Shown here piece after piece: positions 53,680 to 63,740 of a stretch of DNA of 64,000 bases; the stretch's first letter is position 1, and the number at the start of each line of letters is the position of its first letter. The DNA comes from Paralithodes platypus (lineage: Eukaryota; Arthropoda; Malacostraca; Decapoda; Lithodidae). The notes below the pieces were generated by a model. The model was not told the origin of the DNA, did no database searches, and saw only the letters and a program-made list of their open reading frames with translations. Where the stretch lies: assembly GCA_032716605.1 (NCBI GenBank), contig CM064571.1:15056321-15120320 (forward strand). The letters are read 5' to 3'. A program made the position numbers and the translations under genes.

Positions 53680-53694
53680 GGAACAACAACAACA

Positions 53695-54037
53695 ACTCAC
53701 GAGAGAAACATCATATTTTAATTTTAGCTACTCGCCAATAGGCCTACAGTATATTGAATTTAATTTTGATTAACAGTGTCCGTAAATATTGTGATACAGT
53801 AGTAATACTGAACAGCCTTGTATTAATGTATGCAAATAAATTTGATTGTAAGCTAATATTTATTTCATTTGTTCATCTAATTATTTATGTACAACAGGAT
53901 GCACATGCACATTCATTAATCATCTGATATTGGTATTCTATGATTCTTCTAGCCTATGTTTTGGAAAGCTGTGTCCAAGGAGTAAGCTACAACTACAACC
54001 TACAGCATATCATAGTTTTATCTTTTTAGGTATGTGT
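53695..54037. other. AT-rich sequence without recognised gene
   Basis: 343 bp between LINE H and a TTAA element; nothing recognised. Confidence 0.5.
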
Positions 54038-54041
54038 TTAA

Positions 54042-54521
54042 CCCTCTCACCACGGAAGGGCTCTTGAACGCCCATAAAAAAGCATATAACAGGTACCCGG
54101 AAGGCCTCTTGAACGCCCAGTGGTTGAAAGCCTGTGAGCTTCGTGTGCGAGGCGTCGGTCCGACGCATGTAAACAACAGCCGGCTGGACCGACGCCCCGC
54201 ATCTCCGGCCACAAGAAGGAGAGCGTCGCTTGTTCGTGTGTGCCTGTATGTTGTTGTTAAGTATCGAAAAGTGGTGTAAAGTGGCTGTTTTGGCCATAAA
54301 GTTATCTCCAATGAAATCATCATCACAGCTCAACCAGTTGACTTAGAGAGCTCTACTTAATGCCATTCTACAGGTAAATAACACAGCTACGCTTGGGGAT
54401 GCACGGGAATGCGGGAAGCAGTCTGATTAACGAATATACGGTAGCCTAGCCTAGACGTTTTTCGGCCAAAACACCCGGGTTTCGAGGAATATATATATAA
54501 TACATAGCCGAGGCTGGAGGG
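54042..54521. mobile_element. piggyBac-like non-autonomous element (480 bp)
   Basis: TTAA at 54038-54041 and 54522-54525; ends TTAACCCTCTCACCACGG and in complement TTAACCCTCCAGCCTCGG. A ~22-bp unit (GAAGGGCTCTTGAACGCCCA) is repeated at 54055 and 54099. It shares CAACCAGTTGACTTAGAGAG and GGTAGCCTAGCCTAGACGTT with 55162-57690 in inverse orientation, so both are one family. Confidence 0.75.
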
Positions 54522-54871
54522 TTAAGGGTAATAGAGGGGAAAAAAAATCAAACCAATGCTAAATTCATATGATACCAGTTAGCTGTTAACTGTTATCGTT
54601 AGCTTCCACTAGTTTCTTTAGCAATTTAGCGATTCAGTGTTATCGAAGCTAACGTTCTAAGTTAGCTGATTAGCGGTTAGCTGTGCCCACCACTGTGTGT
54701 GTGTGTATATATACTGTATATATACCGGTAACTAAATTTATGAATGAAATCTATATTTCATAATTTACAGTAAAATTCTAACATATAAACTTCAGTAGAC
54801 AATAATACACCTCATTCACATAAAGCTTGAAAGAATATGCATACCTGTAGGTGGTATAAAGTAAAAAATAC

Positions 54872-54936
54872 ATACAGTACATCAAATTTTAAGACCGAGT
54901 GTTCCACACATACGTGCAGTTTCAATATTGTGCAGT
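54872..54936 (-). pseudogene. RTE-like LINE family A, 3' UTR stub (copy A8)
   Basis: CATCAAATTTTAAGACCGAG then TGTTCCACACATACGTGCAG matches the last ~60 bp of family A. A dinucleotide tract (GTGTGTGTATATATAC) lies just upstream at 54696-54720. Confidence 0.65.
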
Positions 54937-55161
54937 ACTTAAAACTGAAAAGAATATCCTCAATGTAAAGTGTACAGGTATACAGTAATTAAATGTTAAA
55001 ACTTGCAAAATAAACAAATAAAAACTTGGACTAAGACAATATAAAGGCAAAAGAACTAATCAAAATTGCTATGTGGAAACAACGCTTTAGCAAAATAAAA
55101 TTATGAAATAAAATGACACAATCCACCACATAGGGTGTACATCACTACATAAGCAAGTTAA

Positions 55162-57690
55162 CCCTTCCTCCCCGGGCTGTCTTACCCAATGACGGTTGCC
55201 CCTACACGGGCGATATGGCTGAAAAACGTCTAGGCCTAGGCTACCGTATTTATGTTTATTTTCACTGCTAGAACTTTCCCACTCATCTATAATCGTAGTG
55301 CGGTTTTCAATCTGTATTTTGGCATTGAGTAGAGCTCTGTAAGTCAACTGGTTCAGTTGTGATGACGATTTCAGTGGAGCCAATATTGCAGAGATGTTGC
55401 CAATATGGGGGCTTTTTAGACACTAATTTCGTCATGATGTCAGAACAATAACATTGAGTACAAAGGAGTACAAAGGAGTACAAAGGAAATCAAGCAACAA
55501 CAGATCTAGTGACCCTTCTAGGTTGCTTGTCCTCCAAAACACTGAGGATCAAGTGTCCAAACAGTGGTTTAGAGTGGGTAAGGGAACATTGGAAAGGGAA
55601 TTACTGCCCTGGAACTAATGTCCGTGGCAGGATTAGGAAGTTAGTAGGGGACAGATGGGTTAGTAACTGAGGGGGGGATAAAATAAAGTTATTCATTTAC
55701 AAACGCAGTCAGTCGCGGGTTTGATGTGAGATATTTGTCTAGGCGGAGTTTAAATGAATCAACGGTGATGCAGTCTATAACGTTTCGGGGAAGCCCATTC
55801 CACAAGTTGACAACTCGATTGAAGAAGAAATTCTTAGATTCGTGTGAGTTAAAAGATTTACCAATAATTTTGCAACCGTTTCCCCGCGTGTAATTAGATT
55901 GGTCGATAGTGAAGTACTTACTACAGTTCATATTGTCGATGCCTTTGATGATTTTGAACACTTGAATTAAGTCACCTCTTAATCTGAGCTGGGTTAAAGG
56001 AAATAGATTTAATTCTCTAAGACGCTCTTCGTATGGTTTGTTCTTTAGGCTAGGTATCATTTTGGTAACTCTACGTTGAACTCGTTCTAGCTTGTTTATA
56101 TCTTTTTGGTAATAAGGGCACCAGGATTGAACGCAGTATTCCAGAAGAGGGCGGACTAAGGAATTGTAAAGGGTTAGGATAACTTCTTTGGATTTATGCT
56201 CAAATTACCTGCCTATAAAGCCAATTATTTTGTTTGCCTTCTTAACTTCTGAACATTGTTGACTCGGTTTTAGGTTACTCGATATTGTTACTCCCAGATT
56301 GGTTTCTCTGTTTACATTCTTAAGCTGAGTGCCATTCATCGATTAGTTTGCTTTCTCATTTAGGTATCCGATATGTAGTACTTTACATTTATCCGCATTG
56401 AAACTCATTTGCCAAATTTGGGCCCAACATGACAATTTATCTAGATTGTGTTGCATATCGTCAACTTGTTCTTTTGAGAGTACGCTATTTGCAATTTTTG
56501 TATCGTCAGCAAATTTTGAGATTGTACAGGTGAGACCCTCATCTATGTCGTTGATGTAAATTAGAAAGAGAATTGGTCCTAGTACCGATCCCTGGGGTAC
56601 CCCGCTACTTACATTGGTCCAATTAGATGCCTTACCGTTTATGACTACTCTTTGCTTTCTGTCGCTGAGCCAATTTTCTATCCATTTCAACACACCGTCT
56701 TGTATTCCATGCGCTTTTAGTTTTAGCAGTAAACGTTTGTGGGGAACTTTGTCAAAGGCCTTTTGAAAATCAAGGTATATAATATCTACAGCTTTACTCT
56801 CATCGTAGAGGTTGAGGATATCGTGGAAGAAGTCTAAGAGGTTTGTTAAACAGGAATTTTTTTTACGAAAGCCGTGTTGAGTATCTTTAAGTATGTTATT
56901 TTCCTCTAAGTGATTTACGAGTCTGTCTCGTATGACCGTTTCTAGCATTTTACATACAACTGAGGTTAAGCTAATTGGACGATAGTTACTGGGTAGGGAT
57001 TTGCTGCCTTTTTTGAATATCGGTGTTACGTTGGCTAGCTTCCACTGATCGGGCATAGTTCCAGACTGCAAGGATTTATTGAATAGTAATGTCAGTGGTT
57101 TGGAGAGCTCATCCTTAGCTTCCTTTAGAACTCTAGGCGAGATTGTATCAGGTCCAGGCGTTTTATTTACCTTGAGTTTATCTAAACAATTCAATACTTC
57201 TCTCTCTGTAACGGTGATATTGCTTAGAACATCTGAATTATCAATCTGAATCGGCGATGGTGTAGGGATATCACTGAGGTCTTCTGTTGTAAAAACTGAT
57301 GCAAAGAAGGTATTGAGGGCATTACTCATTTGTACTTCGTCTTTGGTGTATTCTCCATTTTCATCGACTAACGGTCCAACAGTTGAAGTAACTACTTTTT
57401 TCTTTCTGATATAACTATAGAATTCTTTCGGGTTTGTTTTACTTTGATTCACAATATGTAACTCTAAGGTCTTTTTACTTTGCTTAATTAACTTTTTGGC
57501 TTTGAGGAGTCTTCTCCTTTTTATTTTCGGAGGTGCGGTGACGAACGCTTCGGTTTGTTGACATACGTCGTACGCACGGCGTTCGGACCAAGCTTAATTA
57601 GGCTATTAAGCTCATGCCTTAGATAAGGCATACCGGGTAGCGGCCCTTCTTTCGTGCTGTCCTTACCTAAGGCAGACCGGGTAGGAAGGG
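55162..57690. mobile_element. piggyBac-like element hosting the second CR1
   Basis: TTAA at 55158-55161 and 57691-57694; ends TTAACCCTTCCTCCCCGGGC (left) and in complement TTAACCCTTCCTACCCGGTC (right), 18 of 20 positions identical. The CR1 copy at 55459-57500 accounts for most of its length. A minus-strand frame at 55383-55175 (NQLTYRALLNAKIQIENRTT, DEWESSSSEN) may be a remnant of an acidic transposase N-terminus; this is weak. GCCTTAGATAAGGCATACCG and CCTTACCTAAGGCAGACCG near the right end are related repeats. Confidence 0.75.
55459..57500 (-). pseudogene. CR1 family F, 5'-truncated copy F2
   Basis: The minus strand starts in NQSKTNPKEFYSYIRKKKVV and continues KTPGPDTISPRVLKEAKDEL, SNYRPISLTSVVCKMLETVI, YLDFQKAFDKVPHKRLL, SGVPQGSVLGPILFLIYIND and the catalytic KFADDTKIANSV, open for 369 codons. 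A stop at about 56343 (the position of NYSMNG in copy F1) and a second near 56208 break it; the last 123 codons are open to FVNE-stop at 55689. The 3' UTR ends in three GAGTACAAAG units at 55459-55490. It is nearly identical to F1 and carries GAA where F1 has the nonsense TAA. The endonuclease is missing. Confidence 0.9.
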
Positions 57691-57694
57691 TTAA

Positions 57695-58924
57695 TCTGTT
57701 TCCCAAGCAAACTAATCACACACATAACAACGTACTATCGTCACGTTCAAGGAATTAGTCAATTTGGGAAGTCCAGGACATTCTGGTAAATTTGACTAAA
57801 TTCTGTATGAATAAAGAAACTATAATTTATATCAAAATGTTATACTAAAATCAAATTTGCAATTTGACAAGATATTAAAAATACTGTAGTACAAAATAAA
57901 TACAGCACTCACTAACGATAGTGCTATCGGGTAGGTAACTGTAAGCCTAGCATGCCTCAAGTGACCCCTACCAATTACTACCCTACAAATAACCTACATT
58001 TATTGTACAAATAAACTAAGGAAATCGCAAAAGCAAACAATTGATACTATCGACAATGAATAGATATACAGTAATATAATAAAGAAAAATAATTGCAAAA
58101 TTTGAAGAAGCAACAACAGAGTACTCTTCTGAACAAGAACAATTAATTTAAAAAATCAATAATAACAATAGAAAATATAAACAATTAAGTACCGTACATA
58201 CAGACAAAAAGTAAGCAAAGGTTATACAAGAAACTTCAAGTTAATAATGCTTGATTAAAATTATTGATATCAAATTTTAGAATACAGTCACAATAATTGA
58301 CCTTAAAAGATAACATTTATGCAACAATTTACTTATATTATGAAGTTGAAAACTCTATGCCTAAGATTAATTATTAAACAACACGTAATATTGATGTAAA
58401 TTAATAATCATTACTGTTAAATGAACAGAATTGTCCTAAGATAGCACTTTCAGTAGCATCGTAATTGGGGAGATTGTAGGCACCAATCGAGCAGGGCAGT
58501 ACCCATGGGATGCTACATAGGCATATGATAAGGAGTTGCTGGAACTCGTTTCATTTGCTTGGCTTCCCCCACTGTTTCTGTTGTGCCTCACACAGAGATT
58601 AATCCAGCTAACTATCACAAACAGCTCCTCCTCCTATTAATTTCACTACACTTTACTAGCACACCACATTTTTTTCCCACACACCTAAATTACCTCTAAT
58701 GTACCTTAATTTTGGCTCTCTATCACACTTTCAACCTTGGAGGGGACACTAGTTACAGGCAGCTTTCCCCTTTGTTTCCTTCATACACTTAGGGGAAATT
58801 TTTTTTATGTATATACTCAGGCACAGCCCTGTGAGAGTCTTGTTCTAGACTCAGTGGTCTGGTTAAACAAACTTTTAATTAATTAATTAACCCCATTGCT
58901 GGGGGTGGCCGACTCAGCAGAGCC
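57695..58924. other. AT-rich sequence without recognised gene
   Basis: 1.2 kb, mostly A/T. One open frame on the minus strand (58618-58436) has no family resemblance. The segment CTGTGAGAGTCTTGTTCTAG, ACTCAGTGGTCTGGTTAA (58831-58868) resembles 31955-31990. TTAATTAATTAATTAA lies at 58877-58892. Confidence 0.4.
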
Positions 58925-59186
58925 CGCACAGAAATAACATGGCATGGCCCTTCATATATACCGGCTCCCCGGGTCAGGCACCTGACAGACTATTATCCAG
59001 TCCAACTGGCCCCAGACTCCCTCTCCCTACGACCACGTTATCACTCATCTATTCACAAGCATTCTCCACTCATTTCTATTCATCACCACTTCTCTTGCCT
59101 GGTCTTTTCTCTATCTTCCAACGCTTTTTTCACACCATCTCTCCATCTCCTCCGAGGTCTTCCTCTCAATCTGTTTTCTACTCATA
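58925..59186 (-). pseudogene. C-terminal fragment of another RTE-like LINE
   Basis: The minus strand near 59178-59090 reads approximately NRLRGRPRRRWRDGVKKALE then DREKTRQEKW, the 'GRPRRRW.D.v' C-terminal motif of RTE-type polyproteins, followed by stops. It is joined at 59187 to LINE G2. Confidence 0.45.
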
Positions 59187-60758
59187 TACAGTTTTGGCCC
59201 CAACTCTGTTCCTCATTCATATCAATGATCTCATATCTACCACTCATAATCCAATACATTCCTACGCAGATGACTCAACACTCCACAGTTCCTTCACATT
59301 TACCAATTCTTTCACCCAACCCGATCTTATAAATTCAAAAATAAACACTGCAATTTCTCTGAACCAGGACCTTTCTAGAATTAATGAATGGGGACAAGAG
59401 AATCTAGTTTCCTTTAATGCACAGAAAACCAAGTACAGGTACATTCAATTTTCTAACCGACAGAATCTCACTGACTCCCATATATTTTTTAATGATGTAA
59501 ATATTCCCACTTCCCCTAGTATTGACATTCTCAGTGTAACATTAACTACTAACTTGAGCTGGACACATTATGTTAGAAGCATTGCTAAGAATGCCTCTAA
59601 AAAACTGGGACTCCTGTACAGAGTTCGAGAATTCTTCACTGACGAGCAGTTGGCCGTAATATATAAAAGTCATGTGCGTTCTCAGATGGATTACTGTTGT
59701 TGTTGTTGTTGCTGTTCCCCAAGCTGCCTGGCCGAACAGCCCCAAGGCCCCGAGCAAGGCCAAGGCCATAACCGAGCGCCCCCCACACAACCCTCCCCAC
59801 CGACCACAATAAACCTGGGTGACCGAAGCCACTCCATGGCGGGGAGCTGAGGAGGGTGAGGAAACACCCGGAAAGCCGAAGCCCCACCCAAGGCCCTGTG
59901 CCCCTCAGCAATTATGAAGAGAAAGTTGAGGGGCAAAGGAAAAATGTGACACTTTGGCTTCCAATCTTGGTAGATTGGGAGGTCAATCCACGGAAGAGAC
60001 GCCGTCACTTGAGATCTAGAAAATATACAAGTAATAGGCACAGTCAGAGTAAGCTATGGGTATGGCAGAGATCGCTCAGTTCTCACTCTGATAGACCAGC
60101 CCATCACCACATGACTAGAACCCAATCCTCTCAGCAACAGCTAGGAAAGGCCCTAGAAAGCCGCCTTTGGGGGGGGGGAATAGCTCCCCTATTTCAACCC
60201 CTTTCGGGGTTGGGCACCCGCCCTGGATTACTGTTCACCTCTGTGGGGTGGAAGTGGAGTGGTTGCATTGAGGCAGTTGGACAAAATTCAAAATAAAGCT
60301 ATTAGATTAATCAATAACCCTGCAATCACACAGGACCTTCCTACATTATCCATACGAAGAAATGTTGCATCCCTTGCATTATTCTACAGATATTTTCACA
60401 GCAATTGTTCCGAGGAACTTGCTTCAATTGTGCCGCCTCTCCACATCTTTCCCCGTAAAACTAGGGCAGCTGAGAGCGCCCATGAATTTACACTTTCTCC
60501 TCCACAATGCAGAACTTCTGCTTATCAGAATTCATTTATCCCCAGAGCTACTACTCTTTGGAATTCACTTCCCTCGAATTGCTTTCCACAAACTTACAAT
60601 CTACAAATGTTTAAATCCAGTTGTTACAAACATTTTATGAATGGAGGATGCCTTTAGGCACATGGACCTTTTTGTTTTATCTGTGTCTTTCCTTCCTCCG
60701 TTCATTGTCTCTTTTAAAAAAAAACAAAAAAAAAAACAAAAAAAACAAAAAAAAAAAA
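59187..60758 (+). mobile_element. Jockey-like LINE G (copy G2), 5'-truncated, split by a SINE
   Basis: Begins within GVPQGSVLAPTLFLIHINDL and carries YADDSTLHSSFTFT, INEWGQENLVSFNAQKTKY and TSPSIDILSVTLTTNLSWTH to SHVRSQMDYC at 59690. After the SINE it resumes at 60236 with SPLWGGSGVV and continues to FMNGGCL-stop and an A-rich tail (60714-60758). Near-identical to 14520-15524. It lacks that copy's frameshift at about 15000, because GTCATGTGCG there reads AAAAGTCATGTGCG here. Confidence 0.85.
59699..60224 (-). mobile_element. Full-length SINE-like retroposon, copy 4, inside LINE G2
   Basis: GGATTACTGTT duplicates at 59688-59698 and 60225-60235. LINE G1 at 15014-15024 shows the same sequence once (CAGATGGATTACTGTTCACC), a paralogous empty site that fixes both ends exactly. 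Confidence 0.92.
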
Positions 60759-61578
60759 CAGTCAGGTCTCGATATACAGTACACGCATTTTTTATACACA
60801 GTTTCGTTTGGACACGGTAACCTCAAAAGTTCCAAAGTCGGCCACAACACGGGAAAAGTCGAGATCATATACGGGTGGCGGCCCAAGCCTAGGTATACTG
60901 TATATTATTATTTTTATTTTTTTTTATTATTATTATTTTTTTTTTTTAATAATTTTATTTATGCATCAAATGTCTGTCTGTCTATCTATTTAATGCATCT
61001 ATCTCCCTTATACAAGGTAGCACAAGGTTATCAACTTCATCACAGTAACGGGGTCGGGGTTAAGGCCGGGACGGGGCGGGGGAGGGTCCGAGGGAGTACA
61101 GCGGCGGGGATATCTACCGAACTTCAACGGTTCCATGTCATCTCAACCAGTAGACCATTTCAAGCAGTAGCTCTCAACTAGTGCCAAATTAACCCAGACT
61201 AACCAAACCAGTGCCAAAATATAGTACTAACCTAACCTAACCTAACAGTATTGGTTGATTTGGTACTGGTTGAGAGCTACTGGTCGAGTTGACCGGTCAC
61301 CAACTTCAACACGTCTATTCACACAAATAGGTCAGTAACAGGTCCAAAACAGTTCTTGTTGATGCTTAATGTATTCTATGTTATGTCATATAATATGATG
61401 TTGGTTGTATAATGTAATATAAGTCGGCTGAAGGTAGGCCAAAAGGGGGACTTTGGGAAAGTGGCTGGAACGAATTAATTAATTCCCATAAGGCCTGATA
61501 TTTCTAAAACACGGTTTTGATATACAGTACACGGAACGTGCAGGGTACGAATTAACCGTGTATATCAAGACCTGACTG
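60759..61578. mobile_element. Tigger-like element with CAGTCAGGTCT ends
   Basis: CAGTCAGGTCTCGATATACA at 60759 and in complement CAGTCAGGTCTTGATATACA ending at 61578; TA follows at 61579-61580. The left side abuts the A-rich tail of LINE G2, so the left TA is missing or overwritten. The inside has smaller inverted repeats (CAGTAGCTCTCAACTAGTGC near 61160 with GGTACTGGTTGAGAGCTACT near 61262), possibly a second nested MITE. Confidence 0.65.
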
Positions 61579-61580
61579 TA

Positions 61581-62135
61581 CTTATCTTTGTAAGCCTTTC
61601 ATCACCCATTCGTTCAACATGTCCATATCAGCATAGCACCCTTCTTTCCACTCTGGCCTATAAGGGTTCCTGTTGTCCCACTCTCCCATCTCCATCTCCA
61701 TCACATTCATACATATACATATACATACATAAATTTAGAGACCGAGCGCTTCACACAAGACGCGTTTTCAGTCTCATGTCTTAATAGTTTTGTTCCACTA
61801 GGCAATCCTGTTCAGAACTGCCTCACTTATCAAGTTTTTAAATTCAAGATCAGAATTTATAGTCTGATTCCACATCTTTCTAGGTCTACCCATTGGTGCA
61901 GCTCCCTCCACATTCACAGACTTGCATCTTTTCACCCAGCAGTTCTCTGAAATTCCCCAGCCACATCTAATTCTGGTGATAGTGGCGGCCTCGGCCCCCC
62001 ATTAGCAGAGATGGTATCTCCCAGGTAACAAAACTGTCCACCAGATCCAGAAACTCATTGTTAAAGTTCACACTCTCATGCCAGTCATTCAGCATGAGCT
62101 CCTCTTTGCATACTATACATACAACATTTCACAAA
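61581..62135 (-). pseudogene. RTE-like LINE remnants including decayed family A copy A9
   Basis: 61581-61640 in complement reads approximately HVERMGDERL, the C-terminal GHVERM motif of an RTE-type element. 61700-62135 is an old family A copy. ACATACATAAATTTAGAGAC is its tail, and the region encoding the complement of GGAALPMGRPRKMW is followed by a deletion that jumps to the thumb region (NFRELLG, AAATITRIRCGWG in complement) and the Cys cluster region. No frame is preserved. Confidence 0.6.
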
Positions 62136-62494
62136 TTTGGATTTCTTCCTCGACAGAGGTCCTTTTATTCTAGTACTGTATAGCACTTCTACCCAGGATG
62201 TATCCAGCAACAACATACATACCGTACTCACAAGTTTAAAGACCGCTTCGTCCACAGAGAGTGTGGTTGCAGTCTTATATCTTAAATGGCAGAATTCCAG
62301 TCAGCCGTGTTCTGAGCTGCCTCTATCGTCAGGTTCCTTATGTTAAGATTAGACCGAAGTACCTGATCCCATATCTTTCTAGGTCTACCCCTAAGCGCAG
62401 CTCCCCCCACGTTCATAGTTCGGCATTTCTTCACCCAGTTTTGATCATCCATTATTTCCATGTTTTCAAACCAACCCAACCTACTCATACACAT

Positions 62495-62719
62495 TTTTCC
62501 CTTGCCCCTCAACTTTCTCTTCATAATTGCTAAGGGGCACAGGGCCCTGGGTGGGGCTTTGGTTTCCCGGGCGTTTCCGCGCCCTCCTCAGCTCCCTGCC
62601 TTAGAGTGGCTTCGGTCACCTGGGTTTTGTTAGTGGTAAGCAGGGAGGGTTTTGTGGGGGCGCTCTATGGCCTTGGCCTTGCTCTGGACCTTGGGGCTGT
62701 TCGGCCAGGCAGCCTGGGG

Positions 62720-62760
<41 letters not shown>

Positions 62761-62772
62761 ACAACAACAACC

Positions 62773-62803
<31 letters not shown>

Positions 62804-62861
62804 CCACAAAAACAACAACAACAACAACAACAAACAACACACCAACAACAACAACAACAGC

Positions 62862-62954
<93 letters not shown>
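62495..62954 (+). mobile_element. SINE-like retroposon copy 5 with greatly expanded (CAA)n tail
   Basis: ACTCATACACAT duplicates at 62483-62494 and 62955-62966. The SINE body is 62495-62720 (TTTTCCCTTGCCCCTCAACT to GCAGCCTGGGGAACAA), followed by ~234 bp of imperfect CAA repeats to 62954. All long poly-Asn, poly-Thr, poly-Gln, poly-Leu and poly-Cys frames here are products of the repeat. Confidence 0.9.
62721..62954 (+). repeat. (CAA)n microsatellite
   Basis: About 75 CAA units with scattered interruptions (ACAAACAAC, CCACAA, CAGCACAAC) up to 62870 and an uninterrupted run of roughly 28 units at 62871-62954. It derives from the SINE tail, because the target duplication lies outside it. Confidence 0.95.
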
Positions 62955-62955
<1 letters not shown>

Positions 62956-63473
62956 CTCATACACATCATCTCACTGATATTTCTAATGCCCAGACGCCTT
63001 CTTGGTTCCTTACTCGAAACCCCGTCACTGGGGTTTACCCCACATATCCATTCCCTTTTCATTACTTTCTATTAATACCTTCCACTTTAACCGGCCCCAT
63101 TTCCAAGGCATATGTCATTACAATCTTTACACACGAGGCAAACACCTTCCTTTCAATGTGAAGTGGGAGACCTCTCATGGTCAAGAAAGACAACAGTTCT
63201 CTGAACTTCACCCAGCCATTTCTGACTCTGGCAATAGAGGCAGTTTCAGGACCACCTCTGGCAGAAACCATATCACCCAAGTAACAAAACAAATTCACAC
63301 TCAAGCATTACACTGCCTAAACCGATACTGTCTGGCGAGTCATTCAACACAAATTCTCTCTTACACACTTCACATTCAAAGTCTGCTCCTCATCAAAGGT
63401 TCTCCCACCCTATTACACCTCTTGTGCACCCAATCATACAGACGGAACATTGAATAGAAATAATATGAACATA

Positions 63474-63570
63474 TGAGGAGGAGCACTTTATTGACAACGT
63501 TTCGCAGATAACTTCTTCAGGACCTGAAGAAGCTATCTGCGAAACATTGTCAATAAAGTGCTCCTCCTCA
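63474..63570. repeat. 97-bp near-perfect palindrome
   Basis: Two 48-nt arms (63474-63521 and 63523-63570), complementary except at two positions, with a one-base centre. The arms begin TGAGGAGGAGCACTTTATTG and end CAGATAACTTCTTCAGG. It interrupts LINE A'3. Confidence 0.9.
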
Positions 63571-63740
63571 CATAGTGTTTATATTAATTCTGTCAACTTT
63601 TCAAAGTTATTTCAAAATTGACCAGATTTACTTCCCACCCCCTTCCCGCAAACTGCACGAGAAGTCTCCACTTCTTTTCGTATTTCTGCGCCCAACTCCA
63701 CTGATCATGACCATTGTTTTATCTATATTAACTCCTAAAG

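Larger units (their letters stand above)
49795..53694 (+). mobile_element. Nearly full-length I/Ingi-like LINE (family H) with 2A peptide and (CAA)n tail
   Basis: A single polyprotein region runs from about 49794 to 53679, then CTGTTCGGCCAGGCAGCTTA, GGGAACAACAACAACAAC to 53694. Strand composition is strongly skewed (A+C rich, very low G), unlike the other LINEs. The 3' ~65 bp is shared with the SINE copies. No target duplication was identified. Confidence 0.85.
44190..54695. other. Pair of matching hAT-type ends 10.5 kb apart (possible single insertion-loaded element)
   Basis: CAGTGGTGGGCACGG at 44190 and the complement CAGTGGTGGGCACAGC ending at 54695 are the same type of end. The adjacent ~100 bp on both sides share GCTAA/TTAGC-rich sequence including CTAGTGGA. 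No 8-bp duplication was found (left flank GATATACA, right TGTGTGTG), so they could instead be the ends of two damaged copies. If the insertions in between are removed, roughly 1.8 kb of unassigned sequence would remain. Confidence 0.35.
62215..63740 (-). pseudogene. RTE-like LINE family A' (copy A'3), split by a SINE and a palindrome
   Basis: 62215-62494 carries the 3' UTR and C-terminus (minus frame SRLGWFENMEIMDDQNWVKK, GRPRKIWDQVLRSNLN). 62955-63463 continues with RRLGIRNISEMM, AYALEMGPVKVEGINRK-like and FCYLGDMVSARGGPETASIA blocks. 63620-63740 carries the palm end (VNIDKTMVMISGVG), matching A'2 at 24105-24200. The breaks are the SINE plus (CAA)n (62495-62954) and a 97-bp palindrome region (about 63464-63619). 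Stops and shifts throughout. Confidence 0.75.

Noticed and set aside
61226..61245. Arthropod telomere repeat (CCTAA)n
   Set aside because: Only three to four units inside a MITE-like region; too short to mean a telomere or telomeric insertion.
62606..63161. Poly-Asn/Thr/Gln/Leu/Cys open frames
   Set aside because: All are translations of the (CAA)n tract of a SINE tail in different frames.
63523..63570. Hammerhead-ribozyme-like core (CTGAAGA...GAAAC) as found in Penelope-like elements
   Set aside because: The spacing between the two core boxes leaves an extra A, and no stem III with a correct UH cleavage site can be formed from ATTGTCAATAAAG. The match is likely chance.
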